NCBI GenBank assembly: GCA_964635545.1
Contig: CAZWOA010000001.1
Coordinates: forward strand, 1 to 64,000
Length of the DNA stretch: 64,000 nt
Direction of reading: 5' to 3'
Origin: JAGPIS01 sp964635545
Lineage (GTDB): Bacteria; Bacteroidota; Bacteroidia; Bacteroidales; Marinilabiliaceae
Translations under genes and position numbers: made by a program
Part shown: piece by piece, positions 54,647 to 63,853 of the stretch
How the letters are laid out: every line of letters starts with the position of its first letter
Position numbering within the stretch: position 1 is the first letter of the stretch
The notes under the pieces: generated by a model
What the model was told of the DNA's origin: nothing
Databases searched by the model: none
The model's input: the letters and a program-made list of their open reading frames with translations, nothing else

Positions 54647-55753
54647 ATGAGCAGCACATATAAAGTAAAGGATGTGATTGAGGTACTCAACCAATTTGCA
54701 CCTCCTTCGCTAAGTGAAGATTTTGATAATGTGGGTCTTTTGGTTGGTTCGCCAAAACAAAGCATCACCAAATGCCTCATTACCCTCGATATTACAGAGC
54801 AGGTAGTTGACGAGGCTATCCACACCGGCTGCAACCTCATCGTGTCGCATCACCCCATTATGTTTGGAGGCATAAAAAAGATAAATGGCAACAGCGACAC
54901 CGAACGGGTAGTGATAAAAGCAATAAAAAACGACATAGCGATATTTGCAGCCCACACCAATGCCGACAGGGTATTGAATGGCGTGAGTGGCAGAATGGCT
55001 CAAAAACTGGAGTTAAAAAACCGCACAATCCTTAGCACAGGCGGCGCAAGCCTAGTTAAGTTGGTGGTATTCGCACCTGTAAACCATGTCGATGCAGTGC
55101 GTACAGCTCTATTTAACTCAGGTGCCGGACATATAGGAAACTATGACAGTTGCAGTTTCAACACAGCAGGTACCGGAACATTTAGAGCAGGCGAAAATAC
55201 AAATCCGTATGTGGGCGAAAAGGGCAAAACACATCACGAGGAAGAGGTAAAAATTGAGGTGATACTACCCGAGTATAAAAAACGTGAGGTGATAGCGGCA
55301 ATGATATCGGCACACCCCTACGAAGAGCCGGCCTACGACATTATTCCGCTTCAAAACGAGTGGCAAAATGTTGGTTATGGCACAATAGGCGAATTGGAAG
55401 AGGCTATGGATGAAGAGAAATTCATGCATAAACTGAAAGATATATTCAATGTGCAATATATCCGCCACACCCAATTCACCGGTAGAAAAATAAAAAAAGT
55501 TGCCCTCTGTGGCGGTAGTGGAAGTTTTTTGCTCAATAAAGCAATAGCATCAAAAGCAGATATATTTATCACAGGCGATTTTAAATATCACCAGTTTTTC
55601 GATGCTGAAGGCCGCATAATAATTGCAGATATCGGCCATTATGAGAGCGAACAATATACTAAAGAACTTTTTTTTGAGATACTTACAAAAAAATTATCTA
55701 ATTTTGCACTCTATTTATCTAAAACGAATACAAATCCTATAAAATATTTTTAG
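54647..55753 (+). CDS. Nif3-like dinuclear metal-centre protein
   Basis: This 368-residue protein has a split NIF3 domain (LSEDFDNVGLLVGSP; SHHPIMFGGIKK; HTNADRVLNGV at the start, GDFKYHQFFDAEGR and IADIGHYESE at the end). The His/Asp/Glu metal ligands are kept, and a PII-like insert lies in between (about residues 130-240). This long form is common in Bacteroidota. The family is hexameric with two metals per subunit and may act as a GTP cyclohydrolase-like hydrolase, but the true substrate is unclear. The zinc-ribbon gene starts 4 bases later. Confidence 0.9.
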   Translation: MSSTYKVKDVIEVLNQFAPPSLSEDFDNVGLLVGSPKQSITKCLITLDITEQVVDEAIHTGCNLIVSHHPIMFGGIKKINGNSDTERVVIKAIKNDIAIFAAHTNADRVLNGVSGRMAQKLELKNRTILSTGGASLVKLVVFAPVNHVDAVRTALFNSGAGHIGNYDSCSFNTAGTGTFRAGENTNPYVGEKGKTHHEEEVKIEVILPEYKKREVIAAMISAHPYEEPAYDIIPLQNEWQNVGYGTIGELEEAMDEEKFMHKLKDIFNVQYIRHTQFTGRKIKKVALCGGSGSFLLNKAIASKADIFITGDFKYHQFFDAEGRIIIADIGHYESEQYTKELFFEILTKKLSNFALYLSKTNTNPIKYF

Positions 55754-55757
55754 CAGA

Positions 55758-56528
55758 ATGGCAACAATTGATCCAAAGGCAAATGTAAATGAGATGTCGG
55801 TAGAAGAGCGCCTTAAAGCACTATACGACCTCCAGGTGGTAAGCTCGGCAATCGATAAGATTCATACTCTGAGAGGTGAACTGCCGCTCGAAGTTCAGGA
55901 TTTGGAAGATGAGATAGAGGGTCTTGTAACCCGCATGCAAAATCTTGAGGCAGAAGTTAAAAAGACTAGCGATGCAATCCTGGCTAAGAAGAATGAGATT
56001 AAAGAGGCCGACCTTCTCATCAAGAAATACGAAGCCCAGCAATCGAATGTGCGCAACAACCGCGAATTCGACTCGCTATCTAAAGAGATTGAGTTTCAAA
56101 ACCTTGAGAAAGAGCTTGCCGAAAAACGAATTCGTGAGTTCACTGCCGAAATGAAAATTAAAAAAGAGCAGGCAGAGGCATCTAAAACTCTTGTGGAAGA
56201 GAGAAAAGCAGACTTGGTGGCCAAAAAGAATGAACTCGATGAAATTGTAGATGAGACCAAGCTGGACGAAGAGAAACTGAACAAAGACGCTGAGAAGCTC
56301 GAAAAACAAATTGACGAGCGACTTCTTACAGCGTTTAAGCGTATTCGCAAAAATGCACGCAACGGTTTGGCAGTTGTTACTGTGCAGCGTGATGCTTGCG
56401 GTGGATGTTTCAACAAAATACCACCACAAAGACAACTTGATATCCGCACAAGGAAAAAAATTATTGTTTGCGAATATTGTGGCCGTATTTTAGTTGATGA
56501 CGAAATGGGCGACACAAAAGAAGCTTAA
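55758..56528 (+). CDS. Coiled-coil protein with C4 zinc ribbon
   Basis: In this 256-residue protein residues 20-190 form a long antiparallel coiled coil rich in Glu, Lys and Leu. The C-terminus carries a C4 zinc ribbon (CGGCFNKIPP and CEYCGRIL). It resembles the zf-RING_7/CdsZ family, thought to bind nucleic acid. It stands next to a nif3-family gene, a pairing repeated in many bacteria. The gene ends just before a terminator. Confidence 0.87.
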   Translation: MATIDPKANVNEMSVEERLKALYDLQVVSSAIDKIHTLRGELPLEVQDLEDEIEGLVTRMQNLEAEVKKTSDAILAKKNEIKEADLLIKKYEAQQSNVRNNREFDSLSKEIEFQNLEKELAEKRIREFTAEMKIKKEQAEASKTLVEERKADLVAKKNELDEIVDETKLDEEKLNKDAEKLEKQIDERLLTAFKRIRKNARNGLAVVTVQRDACGGCFNKIPPQRQLDIRTRKKIIVCEYCGRILVDDEMGDTKEA

Positions 56529-56551
56529 CAACCTCATACAAAGAGATATAC

Positions 56552-56579
56552 AAAGCCGGCATTAATGTCGGCTTTTTTT
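56552..56579 (+). terminator. Intrinsic terminator after the zinc-ribbon gene
   Basis: AAAGCCG and CGGCTTT form a stem that extends inward over GCAT/ATGT, then seven T's follow. An ATG at 56565 inside this stem is therefore not a start codon of the following gene. Confidence 0.85.
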
Positions 56580-56591
56580 AAAACTATCGGT

Positions 56592-58037
56592 ATGCAAAAA
56601 ACAGCCGCAATAATATTTCTGATAATCACCCAATGCATAACTCTCTCACTTGCAGGGCAACCGAGTAGCAGCTTCGATAAAGCTGTGGCTATGATTTACA
56701 GCCTCGATTATGCCCAAGCCGATAGATACATAAATAACACATCTACAACAAGTTGTACCGTTACGGAAACTGCCTTCCTCAACCAATACCTTCACTTCAT
56801 AAAGTATATCAGTTGTGATGATGACGAGAATTACAACAATTTCAAAACGGTGCATCAAAACAGCATCGCACAAATAAAAAAGCACAACACCCAATGGGAC
56901 AGGGCTTTACACGCCAACGCAATGATACAGCTCGCTATGGTAGAGATAGGAAGAGGCAACAATTTCAATGGGGCATTAGCGCTATACCGGGGCTATAAAG
57001 TATCAAAAAACAACACATCAACAGATAAAATTCCGGTCTGGCAACTTAAACTGAACGGCATATTCAACATCATATGGGATAATATACCCGATAACATGCG
57101 GTTTATAACCAGCGTGGCAGGTTTAAACGGTGATAGCCAACAAGGACTGGACGAACTTCAGCAATACATATATCAAACTACAGGCGATGGAATGCAACAG
57201 GAGGCGAAGATAATTGCACTTTACTGCTCGCGCATATTTTCAACCATACAAACCGCCAATCTTTACACCTACTCCGAAAAGGACTCCCCCATCGTAAAAT
57301 TTCTTTACACCGACCATCTTCTAAGAACCAACAAAGGCGAAGAGGCAATTGCGACATTCAACACCATCACCCAACACGAAAGGGAGTTATTGCCAATACT
57401 AAATTACAACTACTCGAAAGTACTTTTAAATAGTGGAGATTTATCAAAATCGATAGTGACAATACAAAAATTCATCAATCAATACAGAGGCACTTCATTT
57501 ATCAACGACAGTTACCTGCAACTTGCAAGAGCATACTACCTTGGTGGCAATATCAATCAAGCCCAGAAGTGGATTGCAAGCTGCATCAACCATAGCACGC
57601 CACGCACTTCTATTGATAAACAAGCAATTAAAGAGTGTATGCAGTTTGAAACCTGGAATATTAATCTGCTTCATGCTCGGCTACTATTCGATTATGGCGA
57701 TTTTTCAGCTGCAAAGCTATGGGCAGAAAAACCGGTTGCAACCACTGAACAAACTATAGAACAGAGCTACAGAATTGCCCGCATTGAGCACAAACTTGGC
57801 AACTTTACCGATGCGTTAATTTGCTACAACAAAACCATAGCACTCGCCCGCACTGACAGTAGATATTTTGGCCCTTACGCAGCTCTCTTTTGTGCCGAAA
57901 TAGAGATTGACAATAACAATAACACGGCAGCACTACAATATATAAACACAGCAAACGACCTGAACACAGGCGAATACCAATCAGATATAGAGCGAAAAAT
58001 TAAGGAGTTGCGAAGAGTGGTTAAGGGGAATGAATGA
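56592..58037 (+). CDS. Secreted TPR-like helical-repeat protein
   Basis: This protein of about 481 residues has a signal peptide (TAAIIFLIITQCITLSLAG). Helical repeats with a TPR-like periodicity follow (FINDSYLQLARAYYLGGNINQAQKW; LLHARLLFDYGDFSAAKLW; AALQYINTANDL). It is probably periplasmic or surface-bound, and binding partners are unknown. The ATG at 56592 is preferred because the earlier in-frame ATG at 56565 lies inside the terminator stem. Confidence 0.72.
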   Translation: MQKTAAIIFLIITQCITLSLAGQPSSSFDKAVAMIYSLDYAQADRYINNTSTTSCTVTETAFLNQYLHFIKYISCDDDENYNNFKTVHQNSIAQIKKHNTQWDRALHANAMIQLAMVEIGRGNNFNGALALYRGYKVSKNNTSTDKIPVWQLKLNGIFNIIWDNIPDNMRFITSVAGLNGDSQQGLDELQQYIYQTTGDGMQQEAKIIALYCSRIFSTIQTANLYTYSEKDSPIVKFLYTDHLLRTNKGEEAIATFNTITQHERELLPILNYNYSKVLLNSGDLSKSIVTIQKFINQYRGTSFINDSYLQLARAYYLGGNINQAQKWIASCINHSTPRTSIDKQAIKECMQFETWNINLLHARLLFDYGDFSAAKLWAEKPVATTEQTIEQSYRIARIEHKLGNFTDALICYNKTIALARTDSRYFGPYAALFCAEIEIDNNNNTAALQYINTANDLNTGEYQSDIERKIKELRRVVKGNE

Positions 58038-58086
58038 GAAATTATATTATCTTTAAAAATCAATTACCCACAATTCAAAAAAGAAT

Positions 58087-58850
58087 ATGAAAAATAAATA
58101 CGTAAATTACATAACAGACAGCCATTTGCTTCAATGTATCGAAAATCTCTATAATTCATATTTTAGAGCCAAAGCTGATATCACACAAAAGAAATTCTAT
58201 GCCAATAAAGTAGATATTTTCAAGCTAACCTTTGATGCCGCATTCAATAACATTAAAGAGGAAGATTTAATTAAAGCAGAGGTAATGAGACAGATAGACA
58301 AATCAATAAATAACTCTATAGGCACATTTCACGAACAAATATTAGGCGGTATATCGGGATACGAATCAGGAAATTTAAGTGGATATGACATAAAAGCTAA
58401 AGATAACTCGCTATTTGCCGATATAAAAACAAACACAACTCAATGAATAGCAGTTCAGCCGAAGCTCTCTTTCAAAAATTGGCAAGATTTGCAGACAACA
58501 ATAAAAAAGCTAATTGCTATTGGGTTCAAATACTTGCAAAAGCCAGTTTCAATGAACTTTGGCGAGGAGATATTAACGGTAAAGAGTACGGGCACTCTAG
58601 GGTTTATAAAATTTCGGGAGATAAATTCTATGAACTACTATCTGGAGAGGAAGATGCGCTTTTCAGACTATACAAAGCCCTACCTATAGCAATAAACGAT
58701 TACATGAAATCACTTAATCATAAGGATTTAGAGATTAAAAGCACTGTACTATCTGAAATAATAATATCTTCAGATGATGCAAAACGTACTATCATCGACC
58801 AAATAGCCAATGACAATTTTGGTTTTTACAATGGTTTCAACGAATTATAG
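58087..58850 (+). pseudogene. Eco47II-type restriction endonuclease broken by a one-base frameshift
   Basis: Two adjoining frames, 58087-58446 and 58443-58850, together have the length and order of an Eco47II-like endonuclease (GGNCC cutters): FHEQILGGISGYESGN, GYDIKAKDNSLFADIK, then MNSSSAEALFQKLARFADN and ANCYWVQILAKASFNELW. Adding one A to the five-A run at 58425-58429 joins them as DIK-N-K-H-N-S-M-NSSS, which is how I recall the family. The break falls just after the Asp-Ile-Lys of the catalytic motif. It may be an inactivating mutation, a slippage-controlled site, or a sequencing error. The 3' end overlaps the convergent methyltransferase gene by 25 bases. Confidence 0.8.
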
Positions 58851-60064
58851 TACCTATTTAGAAACCTGACTATTGAGTAACCCACCTCTCTTGCTAAGTT
58901 TACAGGTACAGCATTACCTATCTGTTTATACTGCTGGGATATAGCTCCTTCAAACTCCCAGTCATCAGGAAATGTCTGGATTCGGGCATATTCACGTACT
59001 GTGAATGGTCGAGTTTCATCGGGGTGGCATCTTTCTGTCTGTTTTTGTGCAGGACTACAGGTAAGAGTTAGGCACGGCTCATCCCAGCCTATGCGACGGG
59101 CTATCCCGGTTTTTCCCCCGCCCAGGTAAAAACTCCCACCCATAAACTCCTTTTGAATATCTAAAGGTAAATCTCGCCAATAACCTTTAGGAGGAACTAA
59201 ATCCAATACATCTCTTTTAGATTTGGGATATTGTGCACCACCTGATTTTGGAACGTCAGAATCGTATAAATCTCCTTTTTTAAGGGCATCGCTCAAGGTA
59301 TAAATACGTCTATAAGGCAAAGGATAATCAAATTTCAAACTAATATCCTTACGCACTCCAACCAAAATCAACCTTTCACGCTTTTGGGGAACTTTATAAT
59401 TTATAGCTTTTAGCACCTGTATTGGCATCACATTATACCCAATCTCATCTAAGATGGATATCATTCCTTGAAGTGTCTTTCCGCCGTCATGACTTAGTAG
59501 CCCCCTGACATTTTCCCCAACACATAACGCAGGCTCTACTTCTTTTACAACTCGGGCAAACTCAAAGAAAAGAGTGCCTCTGGCATCGGCCAATCCAAGT
59601 TTTTTTCCTGCATAACTAAACGCTTGACATGGAAAACCACCCGCCACTACATCAACCTTACCGTTGTATTCTGTGAAATCAAAATTTTTAATATCGCCTT
59701 CCAACACATTCCATTCCGGACGATTCTTCCGAAGAGTAGCACAGGCATATTTATCTATCTCATTTAACGCAACACAATCTAAACCAGCCTGTTCTAAACC
59801 AATAGCAAGACCTCCTGCTCCGGCAAAAAGCTCCAAGAGTTTGAAATCTCTTATAGGTTCTGTATAATTAGAATGATCATTATTGTCCGATTCAAACATA
59901 AATTCGGAAAATAACTCCAATACTTCTGCTTTCTTATAAACTCTATAATTACTGATAGGCTCACGTAGGGCTACAAGTTTTCCCTCTCTATCCCACCTGC
60001 GTAAAGTCTCTTTATTCTTACCCAATAATTCGGCTGTCTCCGAAAGCGTTAAGTACTGATTCAT
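58826..60064 (-). CDS. DNA (cytosine-5) methyltransferase with N-terminal helix-turn-helix
   Basis: In this protein of about 412 residues the first 55 form a MerR/excisionase-like helix-turn-helix (YLTLSETAELLGKNKETLRR). All main m5C motifs follow: I LLELFAGAGGLAIGL, IV GGFPCQAFSYAG with the catalytic Cys, VI GENVRGLL, VIII QKRERLILVG and X QYKQIGNAVP. With the Eco47II-like endonuclease it should protect GGNCC sites. The HTH may repress its own promoter, as in M.EcoRII and M.SsoII. The ATG at 60064 places the HTH directly at the N-terminus; an ATG six codons earlier is also possible. Confidence 0.92.
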   Translation of the reverse strand: MNQYLTLSETAELLGKNKETLRRWDREGKLVALREPISNYRVYKKAEVLELFSEFMFESDNNDHSNYTEPIRDFKLLELFAGAGGLAIGLEQAGLDCVALNEIDKYACATLRKNRPEWNVLEGDIKNFDFTEYNGKVDVVAGGFPCQAFSYAGKKLGLADARGTLFFEFARVVKEVEPALCVGENVRGLLSHDGGKTLQGMISILDEIGYNVMPIQVLKAINYKVPQKRERLILVGVRKDISLKFDYPLPYRRIYTLSDALKKGDLYDSDVPKSGGAQYPKSKRDVLDLVPPKGYWRDLPLDIQKEFMGGSFYLGGGKTGIARRIGWDEPCLTLTCSPAQKQTERCHPDETRPFTVREYARIQTFPDDWEFEGAISQQYKQIGNAVPVNLAREVGYSIVRFLNRYYNSLKPL

Positions 60065-60156
60065 AACCACATTAAACAACATTATACATGGTTACAAATT
60101 TATAGATAAAATAATAAAAACCAAACAGTAAAATTCAATTTATTCACGCTGTCTCC

Positions 60157-60978
60157 TTACCAGCTTCCACCGGCACCACCACCGCCAAAGCTACCACCGC
60201 CAAAACCTCTAAAGCCACCGCCTCCACTACTGAAGCCACCACCACCTTTAAAGCCTCCGAAACTGCCGGAACCACGGTTAAAATCATCCCATTTATTATT
60301 GTCACTTCTAAGAGCTTCCAATAACGTGCTAAGGGCAACCAAAGGAGGAATCTTACTTCCTAAAGTAGTGCCTGCAAGTGACTTAACTATAGCCCTAAAA
60401 ATAAGAAACATAATTAACAACGGCATCAATAAAACGAGCAGAACCACAAAAAACGGCACTTCATCATTCATGTAACCATCAGCGGTAAACTCACCACGGG
60501 TAATCCTCATAATGGTAGTTACAGCAGCATTTATACCTCCAGCATAATCATTCTCCCTGAAGTAGGGAATCATCTCATCGCTCACTATACGCTTGGCAAC
60601 CAGGTCGGTAACAGCGCCCTCCAGTCCATAGCCGGTGGCAATAAAAGCTTGCCCCCTCGAGTCGGAAGTTTTAGGTTTTATCAGAATTACTATTCCATTG
60701 TTACGGCCTTTGCTCCCAACACCCCATTTTTCGCCCAGTTTAAATGCATAATCATCAATTGATGTACCATCCAAATCATTTACAGTAACCACAGTAACCT
60801 GAGTGCTGGTTTGATTAAAGAAGTTAACAAGCGAATCCTCAAGCACGGCAGCCTCGCGGTGATTAAGAATACCAGCAAAGTCGTTGACCAACCTTGGTGG
60901 GTAAGGTGAATCGGGAATAATCTGACCTTGGGCAAAAAGGCCTGCAAAAAGAAATAAAAATATGGTTAAAAATCTCAT
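60157..60978 (-). CDS. TPM-domain protein with glycine-rich C-terminus
   Basis: This protein of about 273 residues has a signal peptide (residues 1-20, ending FAQGQ), a TPM domain (LVNDFAGILNHREAAVLEDS, IDDYAFKLGEKWGVGSKGRNNG, IATGYGLEGAVTDLVAKRIV), one membrane helix (VVLLVLLMPLLIMFLIFRA) and a Gly/Ser/Phe-rich tail (GGFKGGGGFSSGGGGFRGFG). TPM domains have been linked to photosystem repair and respiratory-complex stability. It is the last gene of the lemA-TPM-TPM operon. The ATG at 60978 starts the signal peptide; the longer frame overlaps the upstream gene. Confidence 0.88.
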   Translation of the reverse strand: MRFLTIFLFLFAGLFAQGQIIPDSPYPPRLVNDFAGILNHREAAVLEDSLVNFFNQTSTQVTVVTVNDLDGTSIDDYAFKLGEKWGVGSKGRNNGIVILIKPKTSDSRGQAFIATGYGLEGAVTDLVAKRIVSDEMIPYFRENDYAGGINAAVTTIMRITRGEFTADGYMNDEVPFFVVLLVLLMPLLIMFLIFRAIVKSLAGTTLGSKIPPLVALSTLLEALRSDNNKWDDFNRGSGSFGGFKGGGGFSSGGGGFRGFGGGSFGGGGAGGSW

Positions 60979-60988
60979 AATAAAGCTT

Positions 60989-61426
60989 TTATCTACCAAA
61001 CGAAATCTCATCCGGCAGCTCATTAACATCTCCCTCCTGATAGGGGAAATGCTCCTTCAACTGTGTGCCACAAGCAAGTATTGCGGTCACAAATCCTTTT
61101 ACATACTCACCCTTTCGGAAATTATCGATAAGATTTCCCTTTATAGCATCCCAATAATCGGGCTCAACAACAGAATTGATACCAACATCGCCAATAACTG
61201 CAATTTTTTTATCATCAATAGACATATAAAACAGAACTCCATTACGAAGTTCTGTTTTATGCATATTAAGTTTTTGGAACATGTGGGCAGCACTATCGAG
61301 CACATTAGTGGCCGATTTGCTGTCTATATGAACTCTTATCTCTCCGGAGGTAGATTTTTCGGCAGTGCGTATGGCATCTTCAATCTCCAAACGCTCCTCC
61401 GGGGAAAAAAATTTCTTCGGATTCAT
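60989..61426 (-). CDS. TPM-domain protein (no signal peptide)
   Basis: This 145-residue protein is a single TPM domain (FFSPEERLEIEDAIRTAEKS, GVLFYMSIDDKKIAVIGDVG, YWDAIKGNLIDNFRKGEYVKG) with no signal peptide or membrane helix. It overlaps the lemA stop by one base (TAATG), and the second TPM gene starts 10 bases after it. The three genes are a conserved cluster whose precise function is unknown. Confidence 0.88.
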   Translation of the reverse strand: MNPKKFFSPEERLEIEDAIRTAEKSTSGEIRVHIDSKSATNVLDSAAHMFQKLNMHKTELRNGVLFYMSIDDKKIAVIGDVGINSVVEPDYWDAIKGNLIDNFRKGEYVKGFVTAILACGTQLKEHFPYQEGDVNELPDEISFGR

Positions 61427-62010
61427 TAAAACTCTACTTTTGGTGCAGCGCTTGCTCCGGCTTCAGCCTGGAAATAAGGCTTCTGGTCGAAACTGAAAAT
61501 TGACGAAATTATATTATTCGGGAAACGGCGAATATAGGTATTGTAATTACGCGTGATATCATTAAATTTCTGACGTTCCACAGTAATTCTATTCTCGGTT
61601 CCTTCCAATTGAGCCTGCAAATCTCGGAAATTCTCATTCGCCTTAAGGTCAGGATAATTCTCTTGAAGCATTATCAAACGGGAAAGAGCCTGAGTCAATC
61701 CGCTTTGAGCCTCTTGAAACTGACGCATAGATTCTGCAGTTAAATTTGAGGCATCGATATTCACACTTGTAGCTTTAGAACGGGCATCAACCACTGCAGT
61801 AAACGTGCCTTGCTCATGTGCTGCATATCCTTTCACAGTATTTACAAGGTTTGGAATAAGGTCGGAGCGACGTTGATATACGTTCTCTACCTGAGCCCAC
61901 TGAGCATCTACCGACTCTGAAAGCTCAACCATGGTGTTGTAGCCACAGCTTGAAAGAAATGGAATAACTAATAGTGCTAATAAAACTCTTTTCATTGACT
62001 TCATATTCAT
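61426..62010 (-). CDS. lemA: LemA-family lipoprotein
   Basis: This 194-residue protein has a lipoprotein signal peptide ending LSSCGYN, then the LemA domain: VDAQWAQVENVYQRRSDLIPNLVN, ARSKATSVNIDASN, LSRLIMLQENYPDLKANENF and NTYIRRFPNNIISS. LemA proteins are helical-bundle membrane-associated proteins of uncertain role, usually paired with TPM-domain proteins as here. Confidence 0.93.
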   Translation of the reverse strand: MNMKSMKRVLLALLVIPFLSSCGYNTMVELSESVDAQWAQVENVYQRRSDLIPNLVNTVKGYAAHEQGTFTAVVDARSKATSVNIDASNLTAESMRQFQEAQSGLTQALSRLIMLQENYPDLKANENFRDLQAQLEGTENRITVERQKFNDITRNYNTYIRRFPNNIISSIFSFDQKPYFQAEAGASAAPKVEF

Positions 62011-62074
62011 TAAATTAAATGGTTACGGTAAAAGTAGTGAAAAATAGAAAACCACTCAACTATAGTGAGATAAA

Positions 62075-63535
62075 TTAACCAATTTTTCGACTCTTAACCA
62101 TAAAAGTAATCAAAAACATAACAACAACAGTGATAATAGCATTTATCAACAGTGCTTCATAGCCAAGCTTGAAACCTAAAATCTGCACATCAAAATGGTG
62201 TATTAACCCAGTGAACAACGGCGCAACAATAGCTGCATAAGGCACCGAAGCATCATCAATTCTGATTTTTGTAAAAAGGCCAAGTGCGAATAGCCCCAGG
62301 AGTGGTCCGTAGGTATATCCTGCAATAGTATAAATGGCCGATATGATAGTATCTTGTTGCAATGAGTAGAAAACCATGATTATCAAACCAGTCAACACAG
62401 TGAAAACCACATGAATACGCTTTCTAATTTTAACTGCATCAGCACTATCTTTTTTCTCAACCTCCACAATATCAACAGCATAAGAGGTAGTTAAAGATGT
62501 AAGCGTAGAATCGGCGCTTGATAGTGCCGCAGCAAGCAAGCCAAGTAAAAAAAGCACGGTAACTACAGGAGGCAACACACCGCTAACGGCAATAAACGGG
62601 AACATATCGTCACTTTTGGCAGGCAACTCAAGTCCGCTTGAGGCTGCGTAGAGATATAAAAGTGCTCCCAGACCTAAAAACATCAGATTAACGGGAATAA
62701 ATGCAAAGCCGTACCAATACATATTTTTACGAGCCTCCTTAAGCGAGCGGCAACTAAGGTTTTTTTGCATCATATCCTGGTCTAATCCGGTCATTACCAC
62801 AGTGATAAATGCACCCGATATAAATTGTTTCCAGAAGAAAGATGTAGAACGCCAGTCACTCCATTCAAATACTTTAAAGAAATCACTATTATAAATCATT
62901 GATACAGAATCAGTAAAACTTAGATTCATCTTTGAGCTTATCACTGCGTAAGTTATTGCAACGCAGAGAATGAAAATAATAGTTTGAAGAGTATCAGTAA
63001 AAATAATTGTTCTGATTCCCGATTTATGTGTATATAGCCATATAACCAGAAGCGTAAGTGATGTTGTAACAAAAAACGGCACATTCAAACCATCAAAAAT
63101 CACATATTGTAGCACGCTCACCATAAGATACAGCCTTGCCGAAGAGCCAGCCAACCGCGATGCGATAAAAATAAAAGAACCAGTTTTGTGACTGTAAACA
63201 CCAAACCTACCGCCAAGATATGAGTAAATTGAAATAAGATTGAGGCGGTAATAGAGCGGCAGAAGAATATTAGCAATAACAATGTAACCTGCAAAAAAGC
63301 CGGCCACCATCTGCATATATGTAAATCCGGTAGCGTTGACCCAGCCCGGAACCGACACAAACGTAACACCCGAAATTGATGCACCCACCATGCCAATAGC
63401 AACAATATACCATGGACTTTGCCTGTTTCCGGTAAAAAAAGTGGAATTATCGGTGCGCTTTGATGTAAATCTTGATATTAGAAACAGTAAAAGAAGATAT
63501 ACACCAATAGTGATTAAAACAATATAATTATTCAT
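62075..63535 (-). CDS. Sodium:solute symporter (SSF family)
   Basis: This protein of about 486 residues has 13 or so membrane helices. The N-terminal segment GMVGASISGVTFVSVPGWV and GLDQDMMQKNLSCRSLKEAR, typical of SSF transporters, are present, with ALSSADSTLTSLTTSYAVDI near helix 8. The substrate cannot be told. The ATG at 63535 starts at the normal first helix. A longer frame to 63580 adds a second hydrophobic stretch with no family match. It could use the Na+ gradient made by Nqr. Confidence 0.92.
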   Translation of the reverse strand: MNNYIVLITIGVYLLLLFLISRFTSKRTDNSTFFTGNRQSPWYIVAIGMVGASISGVTFVSVPGWVNATGFTYMQMVAGFFAGYIVIANILLPLYYRLNLISIYSYLGGRFGVYSHKTGSFIFIASRLAGSSARLYLMVSVLQYVIFDGLNVPFFVTTSLTLLVIWLYTHKSGIRTIIFTDTLQTIIFILCVAITYAVISSKMNLSFTDSVSMIYNSDFFKVFEWSDWRSTSFFWKQFISGAFITVVMTGLDQDMMQKNLSCRSLKEARKNMYWYGFAFIPVNLMFLGLGALLYLYAASSGLELPAKSDDMFPFIAVSGVLPPVVTVLFLLGLLAAALSSADSTLTSLTTSYAVDIVEVEKKDSADAVKIRKRIHVVFTVLTGLIIMVFYSLQQDTIISAIYTIAGYTYGPLLGLFALGLFTKIRIDDASVPYAAIVAPLFTGLIHHFDVQILGFKLGYEALLINAIITVVVMFLITFMVKSRKIG

Positions 63536-63853
63536 CAACAATAAAATATAAACCACAAAAATGCAACTAAAAGCACACATTCGAACAGCTACAACTGCAA
63601 ATAAATGTTAATTTCAGCAATACACAAAACAAAATACTTTAAAAATCTGTATATCAAAAGATTACCACATCAACACAATCAAACAACGAATAATTTGTAC
63701 TAATCAATGAATGATTATTACCACTAAAAAGACCTTTTGTCTTTAAAAATGCATAATAAATCGTTAATAAATATCTAAAACCTCACGATATTTGTAACAC
63801 TTAGTTTTAGGTTAGATTTTACTCATATTCATTTATCATCAAAAATAATTAAA
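63536..63853. other. Divergent intergenic region between the symporter and a lipoprotein gene
   Basis: This is 318 AT-rich bases with no clear frame. GATATTTG near 63789 is one mismatch from the TAnnTTTG box and could serve the plus-strand gene. Nothing else was recognised. Confidence 0.5.

Noticed and set aside
56565..56591. Earlier start for the TPR-like protein
   Set aside because: The ATG lies inside a terminator stem; the later ATG begins a signal peptide.
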